From positions 1 through 12,101 of the forward strand of contig JAGHVI010000200.1 in the NCBI GenBank assembly GCA_018064385.1: a stretch of 12,101 nt of DNA, read 5' to 3'. This document shows, one piece after another, positions 1 to 7,669 of this stretch. This DNA is from Candidatus Minthenecus merdequi. Its GTDB lineage: Bacteria; Bacteroidota; Bacteroidia; Bacteroidales; Paludibacteraceae. A program made the translations under genes and the position numbers. Every line of letters begins with the position of its first letter. The first letter of the stretch is position 1. The notes below the pieces were generated by a model. It had not been told where the DNA came from. It made no database searches and saw only the letters and a program-made list of their open reading frames with translations.

Positions 1-45
1 CAAACCGAAAGCAAAGAGCTTGCTCATTTGCTGAGGTGCAGCGTA
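1..45. repeat. hairpin repeat, copy 1
   Basis: Bases 11-31 form a hairpin: GCAAAGAGC, a TT loop, then GCTCATTTGC with one unpaired A. It is preceded by CAAACCGAAAGCA and followed by TGAGGTGCAGC. Copy 2 at 85-141 has similar flanks but a different stem sequence, which suggests a structured dispersed element. I recall similar sequences near genes in Bacteroidales genomes but cannot verify that here. Confidence 0.5.
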
Positions 46-84
46 ATTTATCAAAAAATAAATTCAAAAGCGTCCAAAGGTCGT

Positions 85-141
85 GCAAACGAGAGCAGAT
101 ATAAACTTGTTTAGATATGCCGAGTGCAGCCGACCTTCTCC
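85..141. repeat. hairpin repeat, copy 2
   Basis: Bases 95-120 form a hairpin with 12-nt arms (95-106 and 109-120), 10 of 12 positions paired, around a TT loop. The flanks are CAAACGAGAGCA on the left and TGCCGAGTGCAGCCGACC on the right, close to those of copy 1. The stem differs from copy 1 and yet still pairs, so pairing seems to be kept while sequence changes. The strand cannot be set because the hairpin is nearly symmetric. Confidence 0.5.
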
Positions 142-266
142 AATTATGAATTATCCTCTGATATAACTTACAAACATAATTAATAGAACAACCCTTAATA
201 TAGTTGTAATTTCAAACGTTTCTGTCCCCGTTGGTAATTAGTTCAGGGTGTATTTTATGGCCTTTA

Positions 267-3119
267 TCAACGGGTAGGCATCATCACTACCTCTACGCGG
301 TTATTTTGTTCGTAGAGTGCCTTGAGAGTCTGCTGAATGGCTGCTCCATCTATAGCATTCACTGTTGGCAGATAATCGGTGAGGTAGTTGACATTGTTAT
401 TATAATACTGAGGAAGGATGGTGTTGAGCCAATAATCATTCTCGCGAAGATCTTGGTTGTACTCCTTAACGAGATTCTCCTTCTCCTTGTTCAAGTCAGT
501 TGCAAGAGGACCATCCTTGATGATTGTCTCCATCTCTTCATAAACGATGTTGAGCAGGCGGTTTTGCTTGTCAGGGTCTGTGTCGAAGTTGGCGAGGAGA
601 AGCATGCAAGGAACAGGGCGTTTCTGCATCTGGCAGTATGTGCCGACACCGTAAGAACCACCTTCGCGCTCACGGATAGATTCCAGATAACGGGTGCTGA
701 GAATGTTGCCGATGAGATTAGCTTTCAAGCGGTTGGCAAGAGTATATTCAAAGTCGTAACCTGTGATGACAACACGGTTTGAGGCAGTCTTTGTAGCCAT
801 TGGGCGTTTGAAGTAGTCGTAGTTACCTCCATGCGCATAGTACATCTTGTCGTCAACATAGTCCTCGAATTTCTTTGTGGTCTTGAGTCCGCCGAGCCAT
901 TTCTCAAGAAGGGCGATTATGGCAGTGTCGTTAGCATCGATGTTACCTACAAAATAGAAGGTGAAGTCTGCTGGGTTGGCGAAACGTTCCTTGTAGATGG
1001 CTATTGCACGCTTCTGGTTGAGAAGTTTGATGGTGTTGGTATCAATGATGATATTGCGCTCTGAGTTAGCATAGAGTGCCTTGCTGATATGGTCGCTGAA
1101 CTCAGTCTTAGGGTTGGCTGAGCGGGAAGCAAGAGAAGACATCACAAGGTTGATAAGGCTTTTGAACAATTTGTCGTCAGTGCGTGGGGCTGTGAAGTAG
1201 AGGTAGTTCAGTTTGAGCATAGTCTCGAAATCCTTGATTGTAGAATAGCCTGACATAGACTCAGAGAAGCGGTCGATGGATGGATTGACACTTACCTCTT
1301 TGCCTGCGAGGACTTTCTGGAGGTCGGTAGGGGTGAATGTTCCAATACCGTTGAATGCGACTACGCTAGTGGCAAGCTGTGCATTGAGAACATCAGAGGT
1401 AGGGTAGCGCGAGTAACCACCCTTCGAATAAGCTTCCATATTGATTTCATCGCTCTTGAAGTCTGTGGTCTTGATGATAACTTTTACGCCGTTCGAAAGG
1501 GTAAGTTCGGTAACATCAAGTGCTGTGTTTTTCTCTGTCTTGACAACTTTACCTGCTTTTGGCTCTTTTGCCACGAGAGGACGGTCAATCTTGTTATCTT
1601 TTGGAGCCTCAATGGTGAGGTTCTTGGCATCAAGGTATGTCTGGAGGAGTACCTGCTCTGTTGGCATCTGGCACTCGTCACAACCCATACCGTTTTCGTC
1701 CTTCTTGTCCTTACCCAGGGCGATGATATACATATTACTGTTGTCCTCTGGGATGAGTTGATTGAAGATTTGGTTAAGTACCTGTGCGTTGATTTGCGAA
1801 AGGAGGAGCTTACAGGTCTGAAGGTCGAAATAAGGGGAGGTCAGGCTACGGCCGTTGTTGTCAAGGTAATGGCGGTAGCAACCTCTTGCAAGGGATTGGC
1901 TTTGGCGGTTGTTGCGCTCGTTGAAAGAACTTTCGAGAGATGAGAGGTAGTTAGCCTTAACTATTTCTAGTTCAGACTCGGTGATACCGTAGCGGCGGAG
2001 TTTCTCGAACTCTGAGCAAAGGTCACGGAATGCGGCAAGCTCTTTGCCGTTCTTTGGTGACACGCCAAATACGAAAGCATCAGTCTCACCGGCATAGTTG
2101 CTGTAGTAACCGTACATGCCTGTGAAGTTGCAGTCAGGGTTCTGTGTAAGTTCATTGAAACGTGTGTTCATACATTGTGCCAAGAGATCGAGCATTAAAT
2201 CTGAGGCATAACCTGCAAGCGAGAGTGTAACCTCGGCTGGCTGGTGTGGGTGTTTGAAGCCGAAACTGATGGTCTGATACTGAGCCTCGTGATCAAGATA
2301 GACACCTACTATTGGTTCCTTGTTGTCGATAGCTCCGTAGCGTGTACGAGGGGTGAGACCTACGCGTGGCTCGATAGGCGAGAAGAGTTTGACGATTTTC
2401 TGCTCCATCTTGTCAACGTCGATGTCACCAACGACAACGATTGCCTGTAGGTCTGGACCGTACCATTTCTCGTAGTAGTCGCGGATTGACTGATATGAGA
2501 AGTTGTTGATGACTGCCGTATCGCCGATTACGTCGCGTTTGGCATACTGTGAGCCAGGCATGGTCAGGCGCATTGCGTTACGCCGCATACGGCGTGATGC
2601 GTTGTTGCCTGTACGCCACTCCTCGCGGATTACACCACGCTCGTTGTCAATCTCCTCACCGAGCAAAGAAACAGCGCATGACCAGTCGTAAAGGACGAGG
2701 AGGGCAGAGTCAAGGATGCCCTCACGGGTTGTTGGAACGTTCGATAGACGATATACTGTCTCGTCATGCGAAGTATAGGCATTGATGTCGCCACCGAAAC
2801 TTACACCGATGCTCTCGAAATAGTTGATAATGCCCTTGCCAGGAAAATGCTCTGTACCGTTGAAGCACATGTGCTCAAGAAAGTGTGCAAGACCATTCTG
2901 GTGGTCCTCCTCAAGGATTGCACCGACAGCCTGTGCGATGTGGAACTCACAACGCTCTTTTGGACGCTCATTGTGGCGGATGTAGTAAGTCAGTCCGTTA
3001 GGCAGTTTGCCATAGCGTACTGCTGAATCCATAGGCACAGGACGCATCATTGGATTTTCCTGTGCGAATGCAGCGAATGATATCATCATTGCCGCAAATA
3101 ACATAATGAATTTCTTCAT
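267..3119 (-). CDS. secreted M16-family zinc metallopeptidase (PqqL-like, two-repeat)
   Basis: This is a 950-residue exported peptidase of the pitrilysin/M16 family, the size expected for a single chain with two M16 repeats. Residues 1-20 form a signal peptide (MKKFIMLFAAMMISFAAFAQ), so it probably acts in the periplasm. The inverted zinc motif HxxEH is H79-F-L-E82-H83. The third ligand is probably E160 in DNERGVIREEW, at the usual distance. The C-terminal repeat carries the R...Y substrate-tail motif near residues 812-825 (REREGGSYGVG). All catalytic residues are present, so an active enzyme is expected. Family members degrade peptides inside a closed chamber; the substrate here is unknown. 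The gene stands alone on its strand, behind a good Bacteroidales-type promoter, divergent from the MIP18/lpxH unit. The ATG at 3119 is fixed by the signal peptide. Confidence 0.93.
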   Translation of the reverse strand: MKKFIMLFAAMMISFAAFAQENPMMRPVPMDSAVRYGKLPNGLTYYIRHNERPKERCEFHIAQAVGAILEEDHQNGLAHFLEHMCFNGTEHFPGKGIINYFESIGVSFGGDINAYTSHDETVYRLSNVPTTREGILDSALLVLYDWSCAVSLLGEEIDNERGVIREEWRTGNNASRRMRRNAMRLTMPGSQYAKRDVIGDTAVINNFSYQSIRDYYEKWYGPDLQAIVVVGDIDVDKMEQKIVKLFSPIEPRVGLTPRTRYGAIDNKEPIVGVYLDHEAQYQTISFGFKHPHQPAEVTLSLAGYASDLMLDLLAQCMNTRFNELTQNPDCNFTGMYGYYSNYAGETDAFVFGVSPKNGKELAAFRDLCSEFEKLRRYGITESELEIVKANYLSSLESSFNERNNRQSQSLARGCYRHYLDNNGRSLTSPYFDLQTCKLLLSQINAQVLNQIFNQLIPEDNSNMYIIALGKDKKDENGMGCDECQMPTEQVLLQTYLDAKNLTIEAPKDNKIDRPLVAKEPKAGKVVKTEKNTALDVTELTLSNGVKVIIKTTDFKSDEINMEAYSKGGYSRYPTSDVLNAQLATSVVAFNGIGTFTPTDLQKVLAGKEVSVNPSIDRFSESMSGYSTIKDFETMLKLNYLYFTAPRTDDKLFKSLINLVMSSLASRSANPKTEFSDHISKALYANSERNIIIDTNTIKLLNQKRAIAIYKERFANPADFTFYFVGNIDANDTAIIALLEKWLGGLKTTKKFEDYVDDKMYYAHGGNYDYFKRPMATKTASNRVVITGYDFEYTLANRLKANLIGNILSTRYLESIREREGGSYGVGTYCQMQKRPVPCMLLLANFDTDPDKQNRLLNIVYEEMETIIKDGPLATDLNKEKENLVKEYNQDLRENDYWLNTILPQYYNNNVNYLTDYLPTVNAIDGAAIQQTLKALYEQNNRVEVVMMPTR

Positions 3120-3165
3120 AATATAAAAATTTTATTTGATTTGTTTGGTTCTGAAGTTTTGACTG

Positions 3166-3197
3166 CAAAGTAACAAATAATTTTTGAAACTACCAAA
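3166..3197 (-). promoter_or_regulatory. promoter of the M16 peptidase gene
   Basis: On the minus strand, TTTG (complement of 3194-3197) is followed after 20 bp by TTACTTTG (complement of 3166-3173), matching 7 of 8 bases of the Bacteroidetes -7 box TAnnTTTG. It lies 46 bp upstream of the start codon. The -33 element overlaps the outer edge of the 13-bp inverted repeat at 3195-3225. Confidence 0.6.
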
Positions 3198-3225
3198 TAA
3201 TTTATCGAAAAACGATAAATTATTT
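3195..3225. repeat. perfect 13-bp inverted repeat, possible operator
   Basis: The arms AAATAATTTATCG (3195-3207) and CGATAAATTATTT (3213-3225) are exact reverse complements around AAAAA. The repeat lies between two opposed promoters and upstream of both predicted transcription starts, so neither transcript should contain it; this argues against a terminator or attenuator. It overlaps the -33 box of the M16 promoter and ends 16 bp before the -33 box of the MIP18 promoter. A dimeric regulator could bind here, but an AT-rich cruciform with no function is also possible. Confidence 0.5.
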
Positions 3226-3241
3226 TTAGTAGCGGGAAAAA

Positions 3242-3272
3242 TTGGTCATCTCGGAAAAATTTTGTACCTTTG
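3242..3272 (+). promoter_or_regulatory. promoter of the MIP18-lpxH unit
   Basis: TTG at 3242-3244, a 20-bp spacer and TACCTTTG at 3265-3272 match the Bacteroidetes sigma-ABfr consensus exactly in the -7 box. The start codon is only 19 bp past the -7 box, so the leader would be about 12 nt. This supports ATG at 3292 as the true start of the next gene. Confidence 0.72.
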
Positions 3273-3291
3273 CAACCAAAATATTAGAGTT

Positions 3292-3594
3292 ATGTTAGAG
3301 ATAGAAACACGCATCGTTGAGATGCTCAAAACGGTTTTTGACCCAGAGATTCCAGTCAATGTCTATGACCTTGGACTAATCTATAGGGTAGAGGAAAACA
3401 ATGGTAATGTGGAGATTGATATGACTTTGACTGCCCCAAACTGTCCTGCCGCAGACTTTATAGCTGACGATGTGCGGGAGAAAGTGGCGTCAGTGAAAGG
3501 GGTCAAGGAGGTTAAGGTGAACATTGTCTATGAACCTGAGTGGAGTCGCGATATGATGTCCGAAGAGGCTAAACTTGAGTTAGGTTTGTTATGA
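3292..3594 (+). CDS. MIP18/DUF59 family iron-sulfur assembly protein (SufT-like)
   Basis: This 100-residue protein is a stand-alone MIP18 (DUF59) domain, the family that includes SufT, PaaD and eukaryotic CIA2, which help assemble or deliver Fe-S clusters. The family signature DPEIPVNVYDLGLIY is at residues 17-31. The conserved reactive cysteine is C51 in the TAPNCPA motif. The C-terminus has the usual KEVKVNIVYEPEW strand. An in-frame TTG at 3184 would add 36 residues but would run through the promoter and the inverted repeat, so ATG 3292 is chosen. The stop codon overlaps the lpxH start as ATGA, implying translational coupling. No suf genes are adjacent, so its role here is inferred from the family only. 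Confidence 0.88.
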   Translation: MLEIETRIVEMLKTVFDPEIPVNVYDLGLIYRVEENNGNVEIDMTLTAPNCPAADFIADDVREKVASVKGVKEVKVNIVYEPEWSRDMMSEEAKLELGLL

Positions 3595-4367
3595 AATACT
3601 GGTTTGTGGCAGATGCTCATCTCGGGTGTCGTGCTATGGAGGATAGGGATGAGGTTGAAAAGGCGTTTTTACAATGGCTTAGGCGTGTGTGTGATGACCC
3701 TGAGACTGCAGCGGTCTATCTGTTAGGCGACATTTTCGATTTCTGGTTTGAGTTCGCTTTCAGCGTACCCGAGAAGCAGTATCGCAGGGTGTTGGATACG
3801 CTGACGGAGTTGTCGAAGAAAACGGAGATACATTTCGTGCCTGGCAATCATGACCAGTGGACATATGGTTATTTGGAGAAAAAGTGCGGGTTGAAGGTTG
3901 ATAAGAAGATAAACGAGGTAGAGATTTGTGGAAAGAGGGTAGTGCTGGCGCATGGTCATGCTATGAACTGCAGGAAGAGAGCAGTGAGGATTATGAACTG
4001 GATATTCGAGAACAAGGCTTGCCGTTGGTGGTTCAGACATCTGGTTGTACCATATATAGGTCTGGAGTTTGGTTTCAGATGGAGTGCTTCAAGTCACAGA
4101 AAACATAATAAACCTCAGGACGAGGATAGAGCTATCGATTATTATCAACCGCACGGAGGTGACAATCTGAGAGATGAGCAGATTCAGTGGTGCAGGGAGT
4201 ATTTGAGCGAACATCCGGATATAGATTATGTCGTAATGGGGCATCGTCATATTGGGGAGAATATGATGATAGGCGGGACGCAAGTAATGATACTTGATGA
4301 TTTCTACAGCCAGAGAGGGTATGCGTTGATTGATAATGGAGTGCTCTCGATGGAGTGTTTTGCTTAG
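3591..4367 (+). CDS. lpxH: UDP-2,3-diacylglucosamine diphosphatase family (LpxH-like)
   Basis: LpxH hydrolyses UDP-2,3-diacylglucosamine to lipid X and UMP, the fourth step of lipid A synthesis, at the inner face of the cytoplasmic membrane. The 258-residue protein has the full calcineurin-like metal site: DAH (D8, H10), GDIFDFW (D47), GNHD (N86, H87, D88), HGH (H121, H123) and GHRH (H218, H220). The GDxFDxW form and the segment with Arg/Trp/His (residues 128-170) that should hold the acyl-binding helices favour LpxH over generic phosphoesterases. It is slightly longer than the roughly 240-residue E. coli enzyme. Its ATG overlaps the upstream stop (ATGA), so it is co-translated with the MIP18 protein. 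Its TAG at 4365-4367 overlaps the stop codon of the convergent CPBP gene. Confidence 0.88.
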   Translation: MKYWFVADAHLGCRAMEDRDEVEKAFLQWLRRVCDDPETAAVYLLGDIFDFWFEFAFSVPEKQYRRVLDTLTELSKKTEIHFVPGNHDQWTYGYLEKKCGLKVDKKINEVEICGKRVVLAHGHAMNCRKRAVRIMNWIFENKACRWWFRHLVVPYIGLEFGFRWSASSHRKHNKPQDEDRAIDYYQPHGGDNLRDEQIQWCREYLSEHPDIDYVVMGHRHIGENMMIGGTQVMILDDFYSQRGYALIDNGVLSMECFA

Positions 4368-5188
4368 TTGGGCAGTGACCTCTGGTTTTGTTTCTCAGCT
4401 GATTTCCTTATATAGTATAGTAAAGTTATTGATATTGCCAACGAGGCGATTGCAAGAGGTATAGACGATTCAAAATCATCAGAAAACACTTTATTGTAAA
4501 CCAAAAATGCTGCTATTGTAGCAAAGGCATTATTCAGAAAATGCAACAATGCTGAAGCCCAAAGCGAGCCTGTGTAGAAATAAACATATCCCAGAATCAA
4601 ACCGAGGAATAGTCGTGGAATGAAGCCTTGAAACTGAAGGTGGATCGTTGAAAAGATTATTGCCCCAACCAAAATTGCAATATGATGGTTCATTGCATCT
4701 GTCAGGCGACGCTGTATCCAACCACGGAACATAAACTCCTCACAGATAGCTGGTATGCCTGCAATGACGATAATGTTGATGATGAGGCGACTGTATGATG
4801 ATGTGTTCATTAAACGTTCAGTAATGGCAAGAGCCATCTTTTCCATTGTTATAAAAATATCTGGCAATGGAATCATTTTATTCAGTTCTTCAGTGTATGC
4901 TACAAATGGCAGTGCAGCGATGGTAAGTGCTGTGATGAGCAGTGCATCGCGGCGTGCCAAAGGTGTCTTGAATCCAACATTTTTCAGTGGTTCGGTATGT
5001 TCTGTGGCACGTATTCCAATGTATGCTGAAAGTCCAAAAACGACTATTAGAGAAAGGGATTCCATCACATATATGCCAGTCAATGACTTAGTCCAATCTG
5101 GATATGTCAAGGTAACAATTGTTTGGAATATCGAAAAAATAATGCCAAGCAGGCAGAAGATGCCGAAAGCTTTGAAGACAGTTTTCAT
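4364..5188 (-). CDS. CPBP-family intramembrane glutamic endopeptidase
   Basis: This 274-residue protein has about seven or eight hydrophobic segments and the three motifs of the CPBP (Rce1/ABI) membrane protease family. These are EEFMFRG (E150, E151, R155), FSTIH (H183) and HFLNN (H216, with N219/N220), which together form the active site inside the membrane. In bacteria the family covers protein processing, bacteriocin maturation or self-immunity and unknown roles; nothing here identifies the substrate. Its ATG overlaps the MerR gene's TGA by 4 bp, so the two are translationally coupled. The C-terminal tail after the last membrane segment is charged (KSAEKQNQRS). Its stop codon overlaps that of lpxH, which leaves no room for a separate terminator between these convergent genes. 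Confidence 0.87.
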   Translation of the reverse strand: MKTVFKAFGIFCLLGIIFSIFQTIVTLTYPDWTKSLTGIYVMESLSLIVVFGLSAYIGIRATEHTEPLKNVGFKTPLARRDALLITALTIAALPFVAYTEELNKMIPLPDIFITMEKMALAITERLMNTSSYSRLIINIIVIAGIPAICEEFMFRGWIQRRLTDAMNHHIAILVGAIIFSTIHLQFQGFIPRLFLGLILGYVYFYTGSLWASALLHFLNNAFATIAAFLVYNKVFSDDFESSIPLAIASLAISITLLYYIRKSAEKQNQRSLPN

Positions 5189-5574
5189 ATTTTTGTTTCT
5201 GATGATGGGTTATCAATAATCATTTCTTCGCGCAGTGCGGTGATTTCATTAAGTTCACGGCGTATGGCAAGCAATTCTTTTCGTGCTTTTATTAAATGGT
5301 TAGCAGCCTTGGTGATATTTGTCACTTTGGCTGAGTTTGAGGCAAGGCATTGGCGTACTCCTTCCAGCGAATACAGGCAAGTCTGTGTAAGAAATTTTAT
5401 TTGTTTCACCACCTCTATGTCCTCTTTGCGGTAACGGCGTGTATTGCCCTTGCTTCTTGGTGGGTTGAGCTGCGGAATTTCTCTTTCCCAAAAACGGAGT
5501 GTTGTCTCCTCTATCTCAGTAATTTTCGCTACTTCCGAGATTGAGTAATATGTTTTTGTTATTTCATTTGGCAT
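5185..5574 (-). CDS. MerR-family transcriptional regulator
   Basis: This 129-residue protein has an N-terminal MerR winged helix-turn-helix: YSISEVAKITEIEETTLRFW at residues 10-29, then the wing GNTRRYRKEDIEVV at 43-56. It continues with helices and a likely coiled-coil dimerisation segment at about 90-117. There is no added ligand-binding domain and no metal-binding cysteine pattern, so it resembles the small Bacteroidetes MerR proteins of unknown effector. It lies 48 bp after the lytic transglycosylase gene and overlaps the CPBP protease gene by 4 bp, so it may control that protease or the whole unit. I see no clear promoter in the 48-bp gap, so read-through from upstream is likely. Confidence 0.87.
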   Translation of the reverse strand: MPNEITKTYYSISEVAKITEIEETTLRFWEREIPQLNPPRSKGNTRRYRKEDIEVVKQIKFLTQTCLYSLEGVRQCLASNSAKVTNITKAANHLIKARKELLAIRRELNEITALREEMIIDNPSSETKI

Positions 5575-5622
5575 TTGTTGCAGTTACTTATGGTGAGTTC
5601 TGTAAATTCAAAAAAACTCCCA

Positions 5623-6876
5623 TTATTTATATATTTTGAGTGTCTGACCGATTTTTATGTTGGTGCCACGCAGTTTGTTCCATTTTTGCAGGTTGGCGAC
5701 AGTTGTGCGATTATTTCTGGCTATTGAGGTAAGGGTGTCGCCTTTGCGCACTTTATAATATATGCAGTTGCTATTTGACGACGAGGATTTTGCCTTACCC
5801 GACGATCCCCCAGCTGTCACCTTTTCCAAACGGTTCGAGAGTTCTGGTTTATAATTCAGTATGCTGTCGCGATTTAGTGCGTAGGCATTGATATTCGCTA
5901 ATGGCAGAATGAGTGGGTATGGTTTTATATTGCCAGGGATAATATTCCTCTTGTACTGTGGGTTGAGAAATTGAAGTTCTTCGTAAGGAATATGAGTCAC
6001 ATCAGCAATCTGTTGCAAGTGAACACGGTCTGAAATCATAACTGTGTCAACCGCATATTTATAAACAGATTTTGCTGGGCAAATGTTGTGTTCCTTATAG
6101 TAGTTCATCACATAGTTTGCAGCGATGAATATAGGAACATAACCGCGCGTTTCTTGTGGAAGATATGGATATATACCCCAATATGTTGTTTTCCCCGAGC
6201 GTCGCATTGCCTTAGCAATGTTGCCTGGTCCGCAGTTGTAGGCTGCTATCACCAAATGCCAGTCACCATATATTTTATATAAATCACGAAGATAACGGGC
6301 AGCTGCGTCAGTTGATTTTAATGGATCCATACGTTCATCAACCAGACTATTTACTTCCAAGCCATAATCTCGACCGGTAAATACCATGAATTGCCACAAA
6401 CCTGCAGCACCAGCACTTGATACGGCGCGTGCATTCAATGCGCTTTCTATAACTGGAAGGTAGCACAGTTCCAGAGGAATGTCATATTTCGACAGTATCT
6501 CCTCGAACATTTTGAAATAATATGTGTTGCCCAAACCTACCATATAACTCACTTGATTACGTTTGCGCAGGTACATTTCAATAAAAGCCTTCACTTCACG
6601 GTTGAACGGCATCTCCATTTCGTATGGCAATTTCTGTAAACGGCGGATGTATATTGAGTCTGAGCAGAATGACGACACGTCAAGGTCAGCATACGAACAA
6701 TCTGATTTGAAGGCCTTCAAAACGAAAAAATCGTGAATCAGCGAGTCAAGAGCGGCATCGTATGCCGGTACTGGCTTAGGTGCAGGGGGTGTTGTGTCGT
6801 TGTCTGCAGGGGGTGTCTGTGCAAACACTGTTGTTAGACTGGCAGTGAGCAGAACGAATATAAGATGATGTTTCAT
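5623..6876 (-). CDS. mltD: LysM-containing membrane-bound lytic murein transglycosylase D-like
   Basis: This 417-residue enzyme would cleave the MurNAc-GlcNAc bond of peptidoglycan with formation of 1,6-anhydroMurNAc. A signal peptide covers residues 1-20 with AQ at the end and no lipobox cysteine. A proline-rich linker follows (22-38). The SLT family 1 domain has catalytic E144 in PVIESALN, AGLWQFM at 158-164, AYNCGPGNI at 212-220, and the family 1D motif PQETRGYVP at about 240-248. One LysM domain (YKVRKGDTL through IGQTLKIYK) fills residues about 373-417. MltD of E. coli has two LysM domains, so this is a shorter form. It begins 6 bp after the DUF5683 gene and belongs to the parAB unit. 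The spacer at residues 352-370 is rich in Ser and Gly. Confidence 0.9.
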   Translation of the reverse strand: MKHHLIFVLLTASLTTVFAQTPPADNDTTPPAPKPVPAYDAALDSLIHDFFVLKAFKSDCSYADLDVSSFCSDSIYIRRLQKLPYEMEMPFNREVKAFIEMYLRKRNQVSYMVGLGNTYYFKMFEEILSKYDIPLELCYLPVIESALNARAVSSAGAAGLWQFMVFTGRDYGLEVNSLVDERMDPLKSTDAAARYLRDLYKIYGDWHLVIAAYNCGPGNIAKAMRRSGKTTYWGIYPYLPQETRGYVPIFIAANYVMNYYKEHNICPAKSVYKYAVDTVMISDRVHLQQIADVTHIPYEELQFLNPQYKRNIIPGNIKPYPLILPLANINAYALNRDSILNYKPELSNRLEKVTAGGSSGKAKSSSSNSNCIYYKVRKGDTLTSIARNNRTTVANLQKWNKLRGTNIKIGQTLKIYK

Positions 6877-6882
6877 AGTTGT

Positions 6883-7665
6883 CTAAAAATTTACTTGCAT
6901 GCCAACACCAACAGAGGACTCTTCGTTAACCTTTTCGACAGTAGGTTTCACCTTCATCGAAAGGTCGGGCGAAATGTCGAAATCTGACAATTGCGCATCA
7001 ACGAAAGCATCAACGATTGATAGAGCGTAGAGTGCGACAGCTGCAACAATGGATATATCGCGGTATCGGCGGTAATCGTTCATTTGGTTTTTCAAATAAG
7101 TGCCGATGTTTGCTTCTGGATAATTTTTGGGAATTAAAGGCATATATAGGTTAGGGTTGGGACTTGAGCTACTGAAACTCTGATAACCTACCAAATAGTC
7201 CTTATATAGATTGTTCGTGTGCGAAATAGCATAGCCAATACCTATTCCTATGCCATAAATTATCGGCAATTTCCAGTATTTGCGGTTGTAAATCTGACCA
7301 AGTCCCGGAAATGTGAATGCCAACCACAGTGCAGTGTGTGGGTCTGGTTTGAAGTTCAGGTATAGGGGTTGCACTTCGTTGAAAACTGTGTCATTGCTGT
7401 TACCAACCGTGTCATTCATCATTAGTGGAATGTCGGAATGTTTTGGGGTAATTTGTTGAGTGTCTGAGGGCAAAGTGAAAATGTTTTCCGATTGTGGTGT
7501 GCTAATCTTCTCTTTTTTTGAATCAATATCCTTTTGCACTGGGTTGACAACTGTGTTGGTAATTTTAGTGATTGAGTCTGGCATATTGATGCTCAGTCCG
7601 TTCTGTGACAGACCAAACTGCGTTGCCAACAGCAATAACATCAATATGTAGATTCTGCGTTTCAA
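6883..7665 (-). CDS. DUF5683 domain-containing envelope protein
   Basis: This 260-residue protein has a signal peptide or N-terminal anchor (residues 1-20, ending LSQ) and a polar Ser/Thr/Asp-rich segment (25-100). The DUF5683 domain spans about 105-235. Its hallmark is WLAFTFPGLGQIYNRKYWK at 114-132, followed by a glycine-rich hydrophobic stretch (134-147) and a second one (204-223). The chain ends in a short strand with terminal Phe (GVGMQVNF), a feature of proteins reaching the outer membrane. Function is unknown. It sits 4 bp after parB and 6 bp before the lytic transglycosylase gene, an arrangement I recall as common in Bacteroidetes, so a role in envelope or cell-wall processes tied to segregation is an inference from position only. 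Confidence 0.82.
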   Translation of the reverse strand: MKRRIYILMLLLLATQFGLSQNGLSINMPDSITKITNTVVNPVQKDIDSKKEKISTPQSENIFTLPSDTQQITPKHSDIPLMMNDTVGNSNDTVFNEVQPLYLNFKPDPHTALWLAFTFPGLGQIYNRKYWKLPIIYGIGIGIGYAISHTNNLYKDYLVGYQSFSSSSPNPNLYMPLIPKNYPEANIGTYLKNQMNDYRRYRDISIVAAVALYALSIVDAFVDAQLSDFDISPDLSMKVKPTVEKVNEESSVGVGMQVNF

Positions 7666-7669
7666 GATA

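Larger units (their letters stand above)
1..266. other. non-coding region downstream of the M16 peptidase gene
   Basis: No convincing gene lies here. Frame 1 is open from the window edge to a TAG at 112-114 (37 codons), but it runs through the hairpin repeats described separately and shows no recognisable protein, so it is probably not coding. The M16 gene ends at 267 on the minus strand and would be transcribed into this stretch. I see no clear terminator hairpin with a T-run on that strand. Confidence 0.6.

Noticed and set aside
1..114. Open frame from the window edge, 37 codons to a TAG
   Set aside because: It runs through both hairpin repeats and resembles no protein; the openness is probably chance.
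231..782. Plus-strand ORF of 183 codons opposite the M16 gene
   Set aside because: It is a shadow of a well-supported gene on the other strand and lacks any domain signature.
3195..3225. Reading the perfect inverted repeat as a transcription terminator
   Set aside because: It lies upstream of both divergent transcription starts and no gene is transcribed into it, so there is nothing for it to terminate.
3184..3291. Upstream TTG start that would extend the MIP18 protein by 36 residues
   Set aside because: The extension covers the inverted repeat and the promoter, and the family motif begins right after ATG 3292.
5575..5622. Hairpin GAGTT/AACTC between the transglycosylase and merR genes as a terminator
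   Set aside because: The stem is only 5 bp with a 15-nt loop and no T-run after it on the transcribed strand.
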